A stretch of DNA of 5,998 bases from an uncultured Collinsella sp. (GTDB taxonomy: Bacteria; Actinomycetota; Coriobacteriia; Coriobacteriales; Coriobacteriaceae). Positions within the stretch are counted from its first letter, which is position 1; each line of letters begins with the position of its first letter. The notes under the pieces were generated by a model, which was not told the origin of the DNA, made no database searches, and worked only from the letters and a program-made list of their open reading frames with translations. Where the stretch lies: assembly GCA_934630375.1 (NCBI GenBank), contig CAKTVQ010000047.1, positions 1 to 5,998 on the forward strand. Direction: 5' to 3'. Positions 1-5,887 of the stretch are shown piece by piece. The translations under genes and the position numbers were made by a program.

Positions 1-261
1 GGCGTGTGCACCGTCATTGCCGGCTGCATCGTGGGGCTCGACATTGCCGAGTGGGCCACGGTCATCATCTGCTGCGGCCTGGTGATTCATGGCGAGCTGT
101 GTAACACCGCCATGGAGGCCATTGTCGACCTGGCGACCCAAGAGCTCCATCCGCTGGCAAAGCGTGCGAAGGACATCGCCGCCGCCTCTGTATACGTTCT
201 TTCCATTACCGCCGCGATCGTGGGCTTGCTTGTCTTTGCCCACGCGCTCGACTTTATTTAG
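1..261 (+). CDS. dgkA: Diacylglycerol kinase / undecaprenol kinase (DgkA family), C-terminal part
   Basis: The gene is cut by the window start; frame 1 is open from base 1 to the TAG at 259-261, giving 86 visible residues. The visible part carries the family signature GELCNTAMEAIVD, whose Glu, Asn-Thr and second Glu (visible residues 32, 35-36 and 39) match the metal- and ATP-binding residues of small integral membrane DgkA-type kinases. A conserved Lys-Asp (57-58) follows. Three hydrophobic stretches (about 3-13, 19-30 and 60-83) fit the end of one membrane helix and two further ones. The family phosphorylates diacylglycerol or, in many Gram-positives, undecaprenol at the inner face of the cytoplasmic membrane; the substrate cannot be decided here. 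The stop lies 12 bases before era, so the two are probably co-transcribed. An upstream partner such as ybeY would be usual but lies outside the window. The GTG at 4 is not a credible start. Confidence 0.9.
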   Translation, partial: GVCTVIAGCIVGLDIAEWATVIICCGLVIHGELCNTAMEAIVDLATQELHPLAKRAKDIAAASVYVLSITAAIVGLLVFAHALDFI

Positions 262-273
262 AAAGGGATTCCC

Positions 274-1341
274 ATGTCCGACAATATGCAGCCTATCGAT
301 GAAATTTTGGACGACGAGTCCCCGGATGTTAAGGCGACCGAGGCCTATGAGGAAGTCGAGGAGTTCGACCCGTTTGAGGGCATGAGCGACGAGGAACTCG
401 ACGCCCTGTGCGACGAGGACGACAGCCTTGCGGGCTTTGGCGACGTTGAGCCCGGTTTCCGCAGTGGCTTCGTGGCCTTGGTCGGCCGCCCCAACGCCGG
501 TAAGTCAACGCTGCTCAACGCCTGCTATGGCAAAAAGGTCGCCATCACCTCGCCGGTGGCCCAGACGACCCGCCGCCGCATGCGCGCCGTCGTCAACCGC
601 CCCGGCTACCAGCTGGTCTTTGTCGATACCCCGGGTATCCACAAGCCCAAGGACGGTCTAGGGTCCGAGCTTAATAAAAGTGCGCTGTTCGAGCTGAACG
701 ATGTCGATGTTGTCGCGTTTTTGATTGATGCTACCAAACCGATCGGCAGGGGAGACGCCTGGGTTGCCGAGCGCGTCAGATGCGCCCGTTCCAAGAAGGT
801 CCTGGTGCTCACCAAGGCCGATGAGGCCGACCCCGCACAGGTCATGGAGCAGCTTAAGGCCGCCCACGAGCTCATGAAATATGACGATGAGATCGTGACG
901 TCGTCGGTCAAGAACTTCAACGTCGATGCCTTTATCGAGACCGTTGCACACTTTTTGCCCGAGGGTCCGCGTTGGTTCCCCGAGGACATGGGTACCGACG
1001 CTTCCGATGAGACGCTCGTTGCCGAGTTTGTGCGCGAGAAGGTCTTGCGCCGCACCCGTGATGAGATCCCGCACTCCGTGGGCGTGATTTGCGATGCGCT
1101 CGAGCAGACCAAGAAGGTGCTGCGCGTGCACGCCACCATTTACGTCGAGCGCGAGGGCCAAAAGGGCATCATCATCGGCAAGGGCGGCGAGATGATCAAA
1201 CATATCGGCATCGACGCCCGTCGCGACCTTGAGCGCATCTTTGGCACCCAGGTCTTTTTGGAGCTGGACGTGAAGGTCAAGGCCGGCTGGCGTGACGATG
1301 AGGCCCAGATTCGCCGCTTTGGCTATAACGCCGAGGACTAA
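274..1341 (+). CDS. era: GTPase Era (30S ribosome assembly) with acidic N-terminal extension
   Basis: Era binds the 3' end of 16S rRNA and checks late 30S assembly in the cytoplasm, using GTP hydrolysis. All landmarks are visible in this 355-residue protein: the P-loop GRPNAGKST (71-79), the switch region TSPVAQTTR (92-100), DTPG (118-121), TKAD (180-183, with Thr where the consensus has Asn) and SSVK (210-213). The C-terminal KH RNA-binding domain has its GKGG loop at 302-305 and the typical KVKAGWRDDE ending. E. coli Era has 301 residues; most of the excess is an N-terminal extension of about 60 residues containing 24 Asp/Glu and one Lys. I keep the ATG at 274 because AAAGGGA (262-268) sits five bases upstream and dgkA ends 12 bases before. 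The in-frame ATG at 382 has GAGGG only one base away, which is too close. recO follows 15 bases after the stop. Confidence 0.97.
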   Translation: MSDNMQPIDEILDDESPDVKATEAYEEVEEFDPFEGMSDEELDALCDEDDSLAGFGDVEPGFRSGFVALVGRPNAGKSTLLNACYGKKVAITSPVAQTTRRRMRAVVNRPGYQLVFVDTPGIHKPKDGLGSELNKSALFELNDVDVVAFLIDATKPIGRGDAWVAERVRCARSKKVLVLTKADEADPAQVMEQLKAAHELMKYDDEIVTSSVKNFNVDAFIETVAHFLPEGPRWFPEDMGTDASDETLVAEFVREKVLRRTRDEIPHSVGVICDALEQTKKVLRVHATIYVEREGQKGIIIGKGGEMIKHIGIDARRDLERIFGTQVFLELDVKVKAGWRDDEAQIRRFGYNAED

Positions 1342-1356
1342 GGACGCGCGGCGCGA

Positions 1357-2106
1357 ATGGCAGGTTCTCGCACATATCGCACGAAAGTGCTCGTGCTCGA
1401 TAAGACGAAGCTCAAAGAGACGGACCTGATCTTGACGATGCTTGACGAGCGGGGCCGGCAGGTGCGTGCCGTGGCAAAGGGTGCGCGTAAGCCCGGCGGG
1501 CGGTTGGCGGCGCGCTGCGAGCTATTCTGTACCGTCGATATGCTGCTCGCACATGGACGCTCGCTCGACGTGGTTTCCCAGGCCGAGCTTATGGAGGCGC
1601 CGCTCGGCGCTGCTCCCGATTACGAGATGACATGCGCCGCAAGCGCGATCGCCGAGGTCGCGCGCGTGTGCTCGTTCGAGGACGCCGAGGACCCGTTTAC
1701 CTTTGCCATCACGCAGCGAGCGCTTGCCTTGGTGGGCAGCGGGCTCGACGCGGCGCATATGGATCTACTTGTGGCGGCATATGTCTTTAAGCTGCTGTCC
1801 CACGTTGGCTACCGACCCGATTTTTCGGCCTGCGTGCTGTGCGGAGACCCCATGTTGTCGTATTTTTCGCCCCAGGCGGGCGGTCTCATGTGCGGGTCGT
1901 GCGCGTCGAGCGTTCCGGGTGCCGAGCTGGTGTCGACCGGTGAGGTCGCATGGCTGCGCGCCCTCATGTCCATGACCTTCGATGCGCTTATGGCCGAGAG
2001 GGTCGACCCCCATACGGCTGCCTTTTTGCTGGGGCTTTCGCACGTGTGGGCTGCGACGCACACCGATCAACGTCTCCGTGCGATGGAATTCATGTTGGGT
2101 CGGTGA
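1357..2106 (+). CDS. recO: DNA repair protein RecO
   Basis: RecO helps RecR load RecA onto SSB-coated single-stranded DNA in the RecFOR pathway of gap repair. The 249-residue length is normal for the family. Residues 1-80 fit the N-terminal OB fold, with the family-typical start YRTKVLVLDKTKLKETDLIL and the RAVAKGARKP segment that contributes DNA-binding basic residues. The rest is helical and holds a complete four-Cys zinc site: Cys159 and Cys162 (CVLC), Cys179 and Cys182 (CGSC). Proteobacterial RecO usually lacks this zinc site, while Gram-positive types have it. The ATG at 1357 lies 15 bases after era; AAGGA at 1340-1344 overlaps the era stop codon and is a rather distant ribosome-binding site, so translational coupling with era is plausible. 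Era-RecO adjacency is common in bacteria. The next gene is 138 bases away, and I see no strong terminator in between. Confidence 0.95.
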   Translation: MAGSRTYRTKVLVLDKTKLKETDLILTMLDERGRQVRAVAKGARKPGGRLAARCELFCTVDMLLAHGRSLDVVSQAELMEAPLGAAPDYEMTCAASAIAEVARVCSFEDAEDPFTFAITQRALALVGSGLDAAHMDLLVAAYVFKLLSHVGYRPDFSACVLCGDPMLSYFSPQAGGLMCGSCASSVPGAELVSTGEVAWLRALMSMTFDALMAERVDPHTAAFLLGLSHVWAATHTDQRLRAMEFMLGR

Positions 2107-2130
2107 TGATGCGCAGGCGCGGGCCGCTTG

Positions 2131-2139
2131 TGGTAACAT
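2131..2139 (+). promoter_or_regulatory. Possible extended -10 promoter for rpsO
   Basis: TGGTAACAT lies 25-33 bases after the recO stop and matches the extended -10 form TGnTAnnnT (TAACAT is 4 of 6 to TATAAT). No convincing -35 box sits 16-18 bases upstream. Position argues for it: the 138-base gap is long compared with the 12- and 15-base gaps upstream, and ribosomal protein genes usually have their own promoter. Transcription from here would give an rpsO leader of roughly 100 bases. Confidence 0.3.
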
Positions 2140-2208
2140 ACCCACCTGTTGGTACCTCGACCTTGGATGCTCGCTCCACCGGCGGCTTCCCAGTCCGAGG
2201 CGAATAGC

Positions 2209-2224
2209 GTCGCCCGCGGGCGAC
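2209..2224 (+). promoter_or_regulatory. rpsO leader hairpin (perfect 16-base palindrome)
   Basis: GTCGCCCGCGGGCGAC is its own reverse complement and in RNA would form a six-pair GC stem with a CGCG loop (or slip). It ends seven bases before the ribosome-binding site GAAAGGTGA (2232-2240). Further upstream in the same leader, CCTCG (2155-2159) can pair with CGAGG (2196-2200), and ACCTT (2160-2164) can pair with AAGGT of the ribosome-binding site (2234-2238). S15 is known to repress its own mRNA through structurally different leaders in different phyla, so an autoregulatory site is plausible here. That role is inference. There is no T run after the palindrome, so it is not a terminator. Confidence 0.4.
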
Positions 2225-2244
2225 AAGAAACGAAAGGTGAAACA

Positions 2245-2523
2245 ATGACTGTTTCCAAAGAGCGCAAGGCAGAGCTGACTGCTCAGTTCGGTAACACCCC
2301 GGTCGACACCGGCAACCCCAAGGTTCAGGTCGCCATCCTGACCGAGCGCATCAAGGAGCTGACCGAGCACATGAAGTCCCACCAGAAGGACTTCCACACC
2401 CGTCGTGGCCTGCTCATGCTCGTCGGCCGTCGTCGTCGTCTTCTCTCCTACATCAAGAAGAACGACATCATCGAGTATCGTGAGCTCATCAAGGCTCTGG
2501 GCATCCGCGACAACATCCAGTAG
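2245..2523 (+). CDS. rpsO: 30S ribosomal protein S15
   Basis: S15 is a primary 16S rRNA-binding protein of the 30S platform and contributes to an intersubunit bridge. The product is 92 residues, close to the usual 88-90, and collinear with the family: DTGNPKVQVAILTERIKELT (21-40) for the first helices, then HMKSHQKDFHTRRGLLMLVG (42-61), which contains the conserved His and Asp residues contacting rRNA, then the basic RRRRLLSYIKK (62-72) and the ending ALGIRDNIQ. The ATG at 2245 is chosen because GAAAGGTGA lies just upstream and the family starts here. The reading frame is open further upstream from a TTG at 2149, but that part has no S15 similarity. Codon use is strongly biased, as expected for high expression. 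It precedes pnp, the classical rpsO-pnp arrangement, with an intrinsic terminator between them. Confidence 0.97.
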   Translation: MTVSKERKAELTAQFGNTPVDTGNPKVQVAILTERIKELTEHMKSHQKDFHTRRGLLMLVGRRRRLLSYIKKNDIIEYRELIKALGIRDNIQ

Positions 2524-2539
2524 GATTTGTACATGCAAG

Positions 2540-2569
2540 GAGCGTCCTGCGCAGCGGGGCGCTCTTTTT
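2540..2569 (+). terminator. Intrinsic terminator after rpsO
   Basis: GAGCGTCC (2540-2547) pairs with GGGCGCTC (2557-2564) over eight pairs, one of them G-U, and five T follow (2565-2569, then GTGT). It starts 17 bases after the rpsO stop codon. Some polymerase probably reads through into pnp, because I find no convincing promoter in the 103 bases between this terminator and pnp. Confidence 0.85.
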
Positions 2570-2574
2570 GTGTA

Positions 2575-2596
2575 AGGGCGTGAACAATCACGCCCT
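2575..2596 (+). promoter_or_regulatory. Perfect hairpin in the pnp leader
   Basis: AGGGCGTGA (2575-2583) and TCACGCCCT (2588-2596) form nine perfect pairs around an ACAA loop. No T run follows, so it is not a simple terminator. It starts five bases after the T run of the rpsO terminator, so a read-through transcript would carry two stacked hairpins. In E. coli a stem-loop in the pnp leader is cut by RNase III and lets PNPase control its own mRNA; a similar role here is inference from position only. Confidence 0.5.
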
Positions 2597-2636
2597 GAAG
2601 CGTGGCGGGGGCAGGGGGCCCGCGTCACATGAGAAG

Positions 2637-2659
2637 CCCGCAGGCAAGGGGTCTGCGGG
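2637..2659 (+). promoter_or_regulatory. Hairpin directly before the pnp ribosome-binding site
   Basis: CCCGCAG (2637-2643) pairs with CTGCGGG (2653-2659), seven GC-rich pairs with a nine-base loop. Two bases later comes the ribosome-binding site AAAGGAG (2662-2668), followed by AACA and the pnp ATG at 2673. The hairpin leaves the site exposed but would place structure right beside it, which could affect 30S loading. No alternative pairing that hides AAAGGAG was seen nearby. Confidence 0.4.
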
Positions 2660-2672
2660 GTAAAGGAGAACA

Positions 2673-4919
2673 ATGACACTCGTATCCAAGACCTTTGAGC
2701 TGTACGGCAAGACCTACACCTTTGAGTCGGGCGAGCTTGCCAAGCAGGCCACCGGCGCCTGCCTGGTCAAGCAGGGCGACACCACGATGCTCGACACCGT
2801 GGTCGTCTCCAAGGAGCGCAAGAACTACGACTTTTTCCCGCTGACCGTCGACTTCAACGAGAAGATGTACGCAGCCGGCCGCATCCCGGGTGGCTACCTC
2901 AAGCGTGAGGGCCGTCCCAGCGAGAAGGCCACGCTCACCGCGCGCATGATCGACCGTCCGATTCGCCCGAGCTTCCCGGACGGCTTCCGCAACGAGGTGC
3001 ACATCGTTGCTACCTCGCTCGTCGCCGACCAGGTCAACCCCTTTGACGTCATCAACGTCATGGGTGCTTCCCTGGCCATGACGCTCGGCGGCGTGCCCTT
3101 CGAGGGCCCGCTTGTCTGCGTTCGCATCGGCCGTAACGTGGAGACCGGCGAGTTTATCGTCAACCCCACCTACGAGGAGCGCGAGAACTCCGATCTGGAC
3201 CTGGAGTTGGGCGGCTCTGCCGACTTCATTTCGATGGTTGAGGCCGGCGCCGAGGAGATCTCCGAGGACGACATGCTCGCCGCCATGAAGTTTGGCCAGG
3301 AGGCCCTTGCTGCTTTCTGCCAGGCTCAGGACGAGTTCGTCGCCGAGTGGGAGCAGGTCAACGGCCCCATCGTCAAGAAGGAGTACCCGCTCGACCAGCC
3401 CGTCGAGGAGGTCCAGGAGCGCATCTTCGCCCACTACGACGAGATGGCTGCCGCCCTTCGCGACGCCGACAAGCTCTCCCGTATCGGTAAGGTCGAGGCT
3501 CTGAAGGAGTCCATCCGCGCCGAGTTCACTGAGGAGGAGCAGGCCGCTTGGGAGCGCGAGATTCCCGTGGCGCTCAAGAAGCTCGAGAAGAAGGCTATGC
3601 GCACCATGGTCGTCGAGACCGGTGAGCGCGTCGACGGCCGTGCCGCCGATGAGATTCGCCCCATCATGGTGAAGGATAACTACCTGCCGCTCGTTCACGG
3701 CTCCGGTCTGTTCCAGCGTGGCCAGACCCAGGTGCTTTCCGTCCTGTCGCTCGGTATGCTCAACGAGGGCCAGCGCCTGGATACCATCGAGCCCACCGAG
3801 GGCAAGCGCTACATGCACCACTACAACTTCCCGCCGTTCTGCACCGGCGAGACCGGCCGCATGGGCAGCCCCAAGCGCCGCGAGATCGGCCACGGCAACC
3901 TGGCCGAGCGCGCTCTGCTTCCGGTGCTCCCCGACGAGAACGAGTTCCCCTACGCCATCCGCGTCGTCTCCGAGGTCATGGAGTCCAACGGCTCCTCTTC
4001 GATGGCTTCGACCTGCGGCTCCACGCTCGCCCTTATGGACGGCGGCGTGCCCATCAAGCGCCCGGTCTCCGGTATCGCCATGGGCTTGATCCAGGAGGAG
4101 GGCAAGACCGTGGTCCTGTCCGACATCCAGGGTCTCGAGGACTTTCTTGGCGACATGGACTTTAAGGTCACCGGCACCACCGAGGGCATTACCGCCCTGC
4201 AGATGGACAACAAGGCCACCGGCCTTACCTTCGACATCTTGGCCCGCGCCCTGCAGCAGGCCAAGGAGGGTCGCGCCTTCATCCTTCAGAAGATGCTCGA
4301 TGTGATCCCCGAGCCGCGCCACACCACGCGCAGCACCGCCCCGCGCATCGTCTCCATCCAGGTTCCGACCGACAAGATCCGCGACGTCATCGGTTCCGGC
4401 GGTAAGGTCATCCGCGGCATCCAGGATGAGACCGGCGCTTCGGTTGACATCCAGGAGGATGGCACCGTCTTTGTCGGCGGCACTGGCGAGTCTGTTGACC
4501 AGGCCGTCGAGCGCATCAAGCTCATCATCAAGGTTCCCGAGCCGGGCGAGGAGTACACTGGTCGTGTGGTCTCCATCCAGCCCTTCGGCGCCTTCGTCAA
4601 CCTGCTGCCCGGTAAGGACGGCCTGCTGCACATCTCCCGCGTCGCCAAGGGCCGCGTGGAGAAGGTCGAGGACGTCCTCAACGTGGGCGACGAGGTCAAG
4701 GTCGTCGTCATCGAGGTCGACGACCGTGGCAAGATCTCGCTCGATCGTCTTGACAAGCCCGAGGCCCCGGCTCGCGCCGAGGGTTCCTCCGAGGGCGACG
4801 GCGAGCACTTCCAGCGCCGTGAGCGTCCGCGCCGCGAGCGCTCCGAGCGCAGCGACCGTCCGCGCCGTCCCGGTGACAACGGAGGCCGTAAGCCCCGCCG
4901 CCACCACGACGCCGAGTAG
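2673..4919 (+). CDS. pnp: Polynucleotide phosphorylase (PNPase)
   Basis: PNPase degrades RNA 3'-to-5' with phosphate, releasing nucleoside diphosphates, and can add tails in reverse; it is a ring-shaped trimer in the cytoplasm. The 748-residue protein has the full architecture: a first RNase PH-like domain (about 10-145), a helical linker (about 240-320), a second, catalytic RNase PH-like domain (about 325-550), a KH domain (about 556-615, loop GSGG 574-577) and an S1 domain (about 626-694). The catalytic half is intact: TGRMGSPKRREIGHGNLAER (394-413), the phosphate-site Ser run SSSMAS (441-446), and Asp490, Asp494 and Asp496 in the EDFLGDMDFK segment, matching E. coli Asp486, 490 and 492. 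After S1 there is a disordered tail of about 45 residues with 13 Arg between 715 and 743. The start has AAAGGAG at good distance. rpsO lies 149 bases upstream and a strong terminator follows. Confidence 0.97.
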   Translation: MTLVSKTFELYGKTYTFESGELAKQATGACLVKQGDTTMLDTVVVSKERKNYDFFPLTVDFNEKMYAAGRIPGGYLKREGRPSEKATLTARMIDRPIRPSFPDGFRNEVHIVATSLVADQVNPFDVINVMGASLAMTLGGVPFEGPLVCVRIGRNVETGEFIVNPTYEERENSDLDLELGGSADFISMVEAGAEEISEDDMLAAMKFGQEALAAFCQAQDEFVAEWEQVNGPIVKKEYPLDQPVEEVQERIFAHYDEMAAALRDADKLSRIGKVEALKESIRAEFTEEEQAAWEREIPVALKKLEKKAMRTMVVETGERVDGRAADEIRPIMVKDNYLPLVHGSGLFQRGQTQVLSVLSLGMLNEGQRLDTIEPTEGKRYMHHYNFPPFCTGETGRMGSPKRREIGHGNLAERALLPVLPDENEFPYAIRVVSEVMESNGSSSMASTCGSTLALMDGGVPIKRPVSGIAMGLIQEEGKTVVLSDIQGLEDFLGDMDFKVTGTTEGITALQMDNKATGLTFDILARALQQAKEGRAFILQKMLDVIPEPRHTTRSTAPRIVSIQVPTDKIRDVIGSGGKVIRGIQDETGASVDIQEDGTVFVGGTGESVDQAVERIKLIIKVPEPGEEYTGRVVSIQPFGAFVNLLPGKDGLLHISRVAKGRVEKVEDVLNVGDEVKVVVIEVDDRGKISLDRLDKPEAPARAEGSSEGDGEHFQRRERPRRERSERSDRPRRPGDNGGRKPRRHHDAE

Positions 4920-4942
4920 CAGCTACACATAAGCAGCTCAAC

Positions 4943-4973
4943 AAGGGCGACTCCGTACTGGGGTCGCCCTTTT
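4943..4973 (+). terminator. Intrinsic terminator after pnp
   Basis: AAGGGCGACTCC (4943-4954) pairs with GGGGTCGCCCTT (4960-4971), a 12-pair stem with one G-U pair and the five-base loop GTACT. Its 3' end runs into TTTT (4970-4973). It starts 23 bases after the pnp stop. The last bases of its 3' arm (4966-4971) are also the first bases of the large inverted repeat that follows, so the two structures compete for them. Confidence 0.88.
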
Positions 4974-5113
4974 GCTATCCCCGGCGGGGTCCGCGGGTAA
5001 AGTTTCCTGCTCTACAGTCCTGCTCGCACGGAGAGCACATTAAGTGCTCTCCGGCTCGTGCGGAACTCGCGATAAACTTTACCCGCGGACCCCACCGGGG
5101 ATAGCAAAAGGGC
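4966..5113 (-). repeat. Foldback element, copy 1 (40-bp inverted arms, conserved core)
   Basis: The arms 4966-5005 and 5074-5113 are reverse complements at 39 of 40 positions; the only mismatch is C4985 against A5094. Between them is a 68-base core with a second hairpin, GGAGAGCAC (5030-5038), loop ATTAA, GTGCTCTCC (5044-5052). Outside this hairpin, CGCAC (5025-5029 region) can pair with GTGCG (5058-5062), with a bulge on one side. The core contains CCTGCTC twice, 13 bases apart (5006-5012 and 5019-5025). Blocks 5000-5025 and 5056-5079 recur exactly, in reverse orientation, in copy 2. I place it on the - strand because there the one mismatch becomes a G-U pair. No reading frame of note lies inside. 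Its nature is unknown: a structured RNA, a REP-like repeat or a foldback mobile element are all possible. Confidence 0.85.
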
Positions 5114-5133
5114 TGGTTAACGCTGTTGGGCGC

Positions 5134-5164
5134 TTGCTGCGTTCCTGTTCTTAGTTGCTATACT
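5134..5164 (+). promoter_or_regulatory. Promoter of the acetyltransferase gene
   Basis: TATACT (5159-5164) is a five-of-six -10 box and is preceded by TG at 5156-5157, making it an extended -10. TTGCTG (5134-5139) is a fair -35 with a 19-base spacer, which an extended -10 tolerates. Transcription would start near 5171, about 30 bases before the ATG at 5202. The promoter lies just outside the right arm of copy 1, so the gene is a unit separate from pnp. Confidence 0.6.
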
Positions 5165-5201
5165 TTGTTTCGCATCTGACGCATAGCTGATGGGGGTTGG
5201 C

Positions 5202-5822
5202 ATGATCAATAAGGTTGAATGGGATCGTATGATTGCCGGGGAGCTTTATAACCCCTATAGAGTTGGCGACCATTCGTTTAGTAGGGTGCATGCGGCTCAG
5301 AAGTTGTTTAACGAATCGGAGTATTGGGATGATTCGAGTGCTCTTGAGGAGCTTAAGAAGTGTTTTCGCGCCGCTCCGGACGATATGGTCTTAACGGCTC
5401 CCGTCTATTTTGATCACGGCGATAGGATTTCGTTTGGCGATCATTTCTATGCGAATACTGGCTTGACGATTTTGGACGAAAACTACGTGACCTTTGGCGA
5501 CAACGTTTTTCTGGGACCCCACGTGAGCATTTTCACCGCTGGGCATCCTATTGATGCAGATGTGCGCAATCTGGACCTTGAGTATGCAAAGCCTGTCACA
5601 ATTGGCGACAACGTCTGGATGGGCGGCGGTGTGATTATCAATCCAGGCGTCACAATCGGAAGCGACGTTGTCATCGCCTCAGGATCAGTCGTTGTCAAAG
5701 ACGTCCCCAGCCACGTCATCATCGGTGGCAATCCGGCTCATATCATTCGAGAGATTACCGATAGCGATCACAATCTCTGGCAAGACCAACTGAATGTCTA
5801 CAACGAGGCAACTAGGTCATAG
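5202..5822 (+). CDS. Maltose/galactoside O-acetyltransferase-like protein (LacA/Maa family)
   Basis: Enzymes of this family move an acetyl group from acetyl-CoA to a hydroxyl of a sugar in the cytoplasm. The 206-residue product has the N-terminal maltose-acetyltransferase segment (DRMIAGELYNPY, about 8-19) and then a left-handed beta-helix of hexapeptide repeats (about 73-173; for example IGDNVW, INPGVTIGSD). The presumed catalytic His115 lies in TAGHPID, with Asn85 (FYAN) and Trp139 (NVWMGG); these fall at the same numbers as the active-site residues of E. coli LacA, which is 203 residues long. I choose the ATG at 5202 because GGGGG (5192-5196) lies at ribosome-binding distance; the in-frame ATG at 5190 has no such site. 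Base composition is clearly lower in G+C than in the genes upstream, and the gene sits between two inverted foldback elements, which suggests acquisition or relocation. The natural acceptor is unknown; nodulation-type or antibiotic acetyltransferases are less likely relatives. Confidence 0.88.
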   Translation: MINKVEWDRMIAGELYNPYRVGDHSFSRVHAAQKLFNESEYWDDSSALEELKKCFRAAPDDMVLTAPVYFDHGDRISFGDHFYANTGLTILDENYVTFGDNVFLGPHVSIFTAGHPIDADVRNLDLEYAKPVTIGDNVWMGGGVIINPGVTIGSDVVIASGSVVVKDVPSHVIIGGNPAHIIREITDSDHNLWQDQLNVYNEATRS

Positions 5823-5887
5823 CTGCCGCATTTCCCCAGATAAAACCGACTAAAATAAACCTGTCCCTTTTTGGTAGGTTTCCCGTG
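5823..5887. other. AT-rich spacer after the acetyltransferase; possible outer arm of copy 2
   Basis: No gene is seen. AAACCT (5857-5862) and AGGTTT (5876-5881) form a weak inverted repeat, but it encloses the T run and is not a good terminator. CCCTTTTTGGTA (5865-5876) resembles the outer arm of copy 1 (CCCTTTTGCTA, 4967-4977) and lies at a similar distance from the conserved core. It is therefore probably the unseen-partner part of the left arm of copy 2, whose right partner would lie beyond the window end. Confidence 0.4.

Noticed and set aside
606..1203. Overlapping - strand open frames inside era (177 and 181 residues)
   Set aside because: They lie opposite a clear era gene, have no family features and are expected by chance at this G+C.
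2149..2244. An upstream TTG start that would lengthen S15 by 32 residues
   Set aside because: The extra part has no S15 similarity and crosses the leader palindrome; the ATG at 2245 has GAAAGGTGA at normal distance and fits the family.
1765..2679. A 304-residue - strand open frame across the end of recO, rpsO and the pnp leader
   Set aside because: It runs opposite two certain genes plus a terminator and leader hairpins, with no recognisable domain.
2625..4907. A 760-residue open frame on the - strand covering nearly all of pnp
   Set aside because: It mirrors pnp in a high-GC sequence with strong third-position bias, is rich in Leu, Ala, Gly, Val and Asp, and shows no domain or ribosome-binding site I recognise. 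It is a codon-bias shadow.
4966..5113. Retron msr-msd or CRISPR array
   Set aside because: No reverse transcriptase or Cas gene is nearby, and there is no series of regularly spaced direct repeats; only two inverted copies exist.
5190..5201. Alternative ATG at 5190 for the acetyltransferase
   Set aside because: No ribosome-binding site precedes it, and GGGGG at 5192-5196 serves the ATG at 5202.
5857..5881. Terminator after the acetyltransferase formed by AAACCT and AGGTTT
   Set aside because: The stem has only six AT-leaning pairs around a 13-base loop that itself contains the T run, so it does not have terminator form. The downstream foldback element is a better candidate for stopping transcription.
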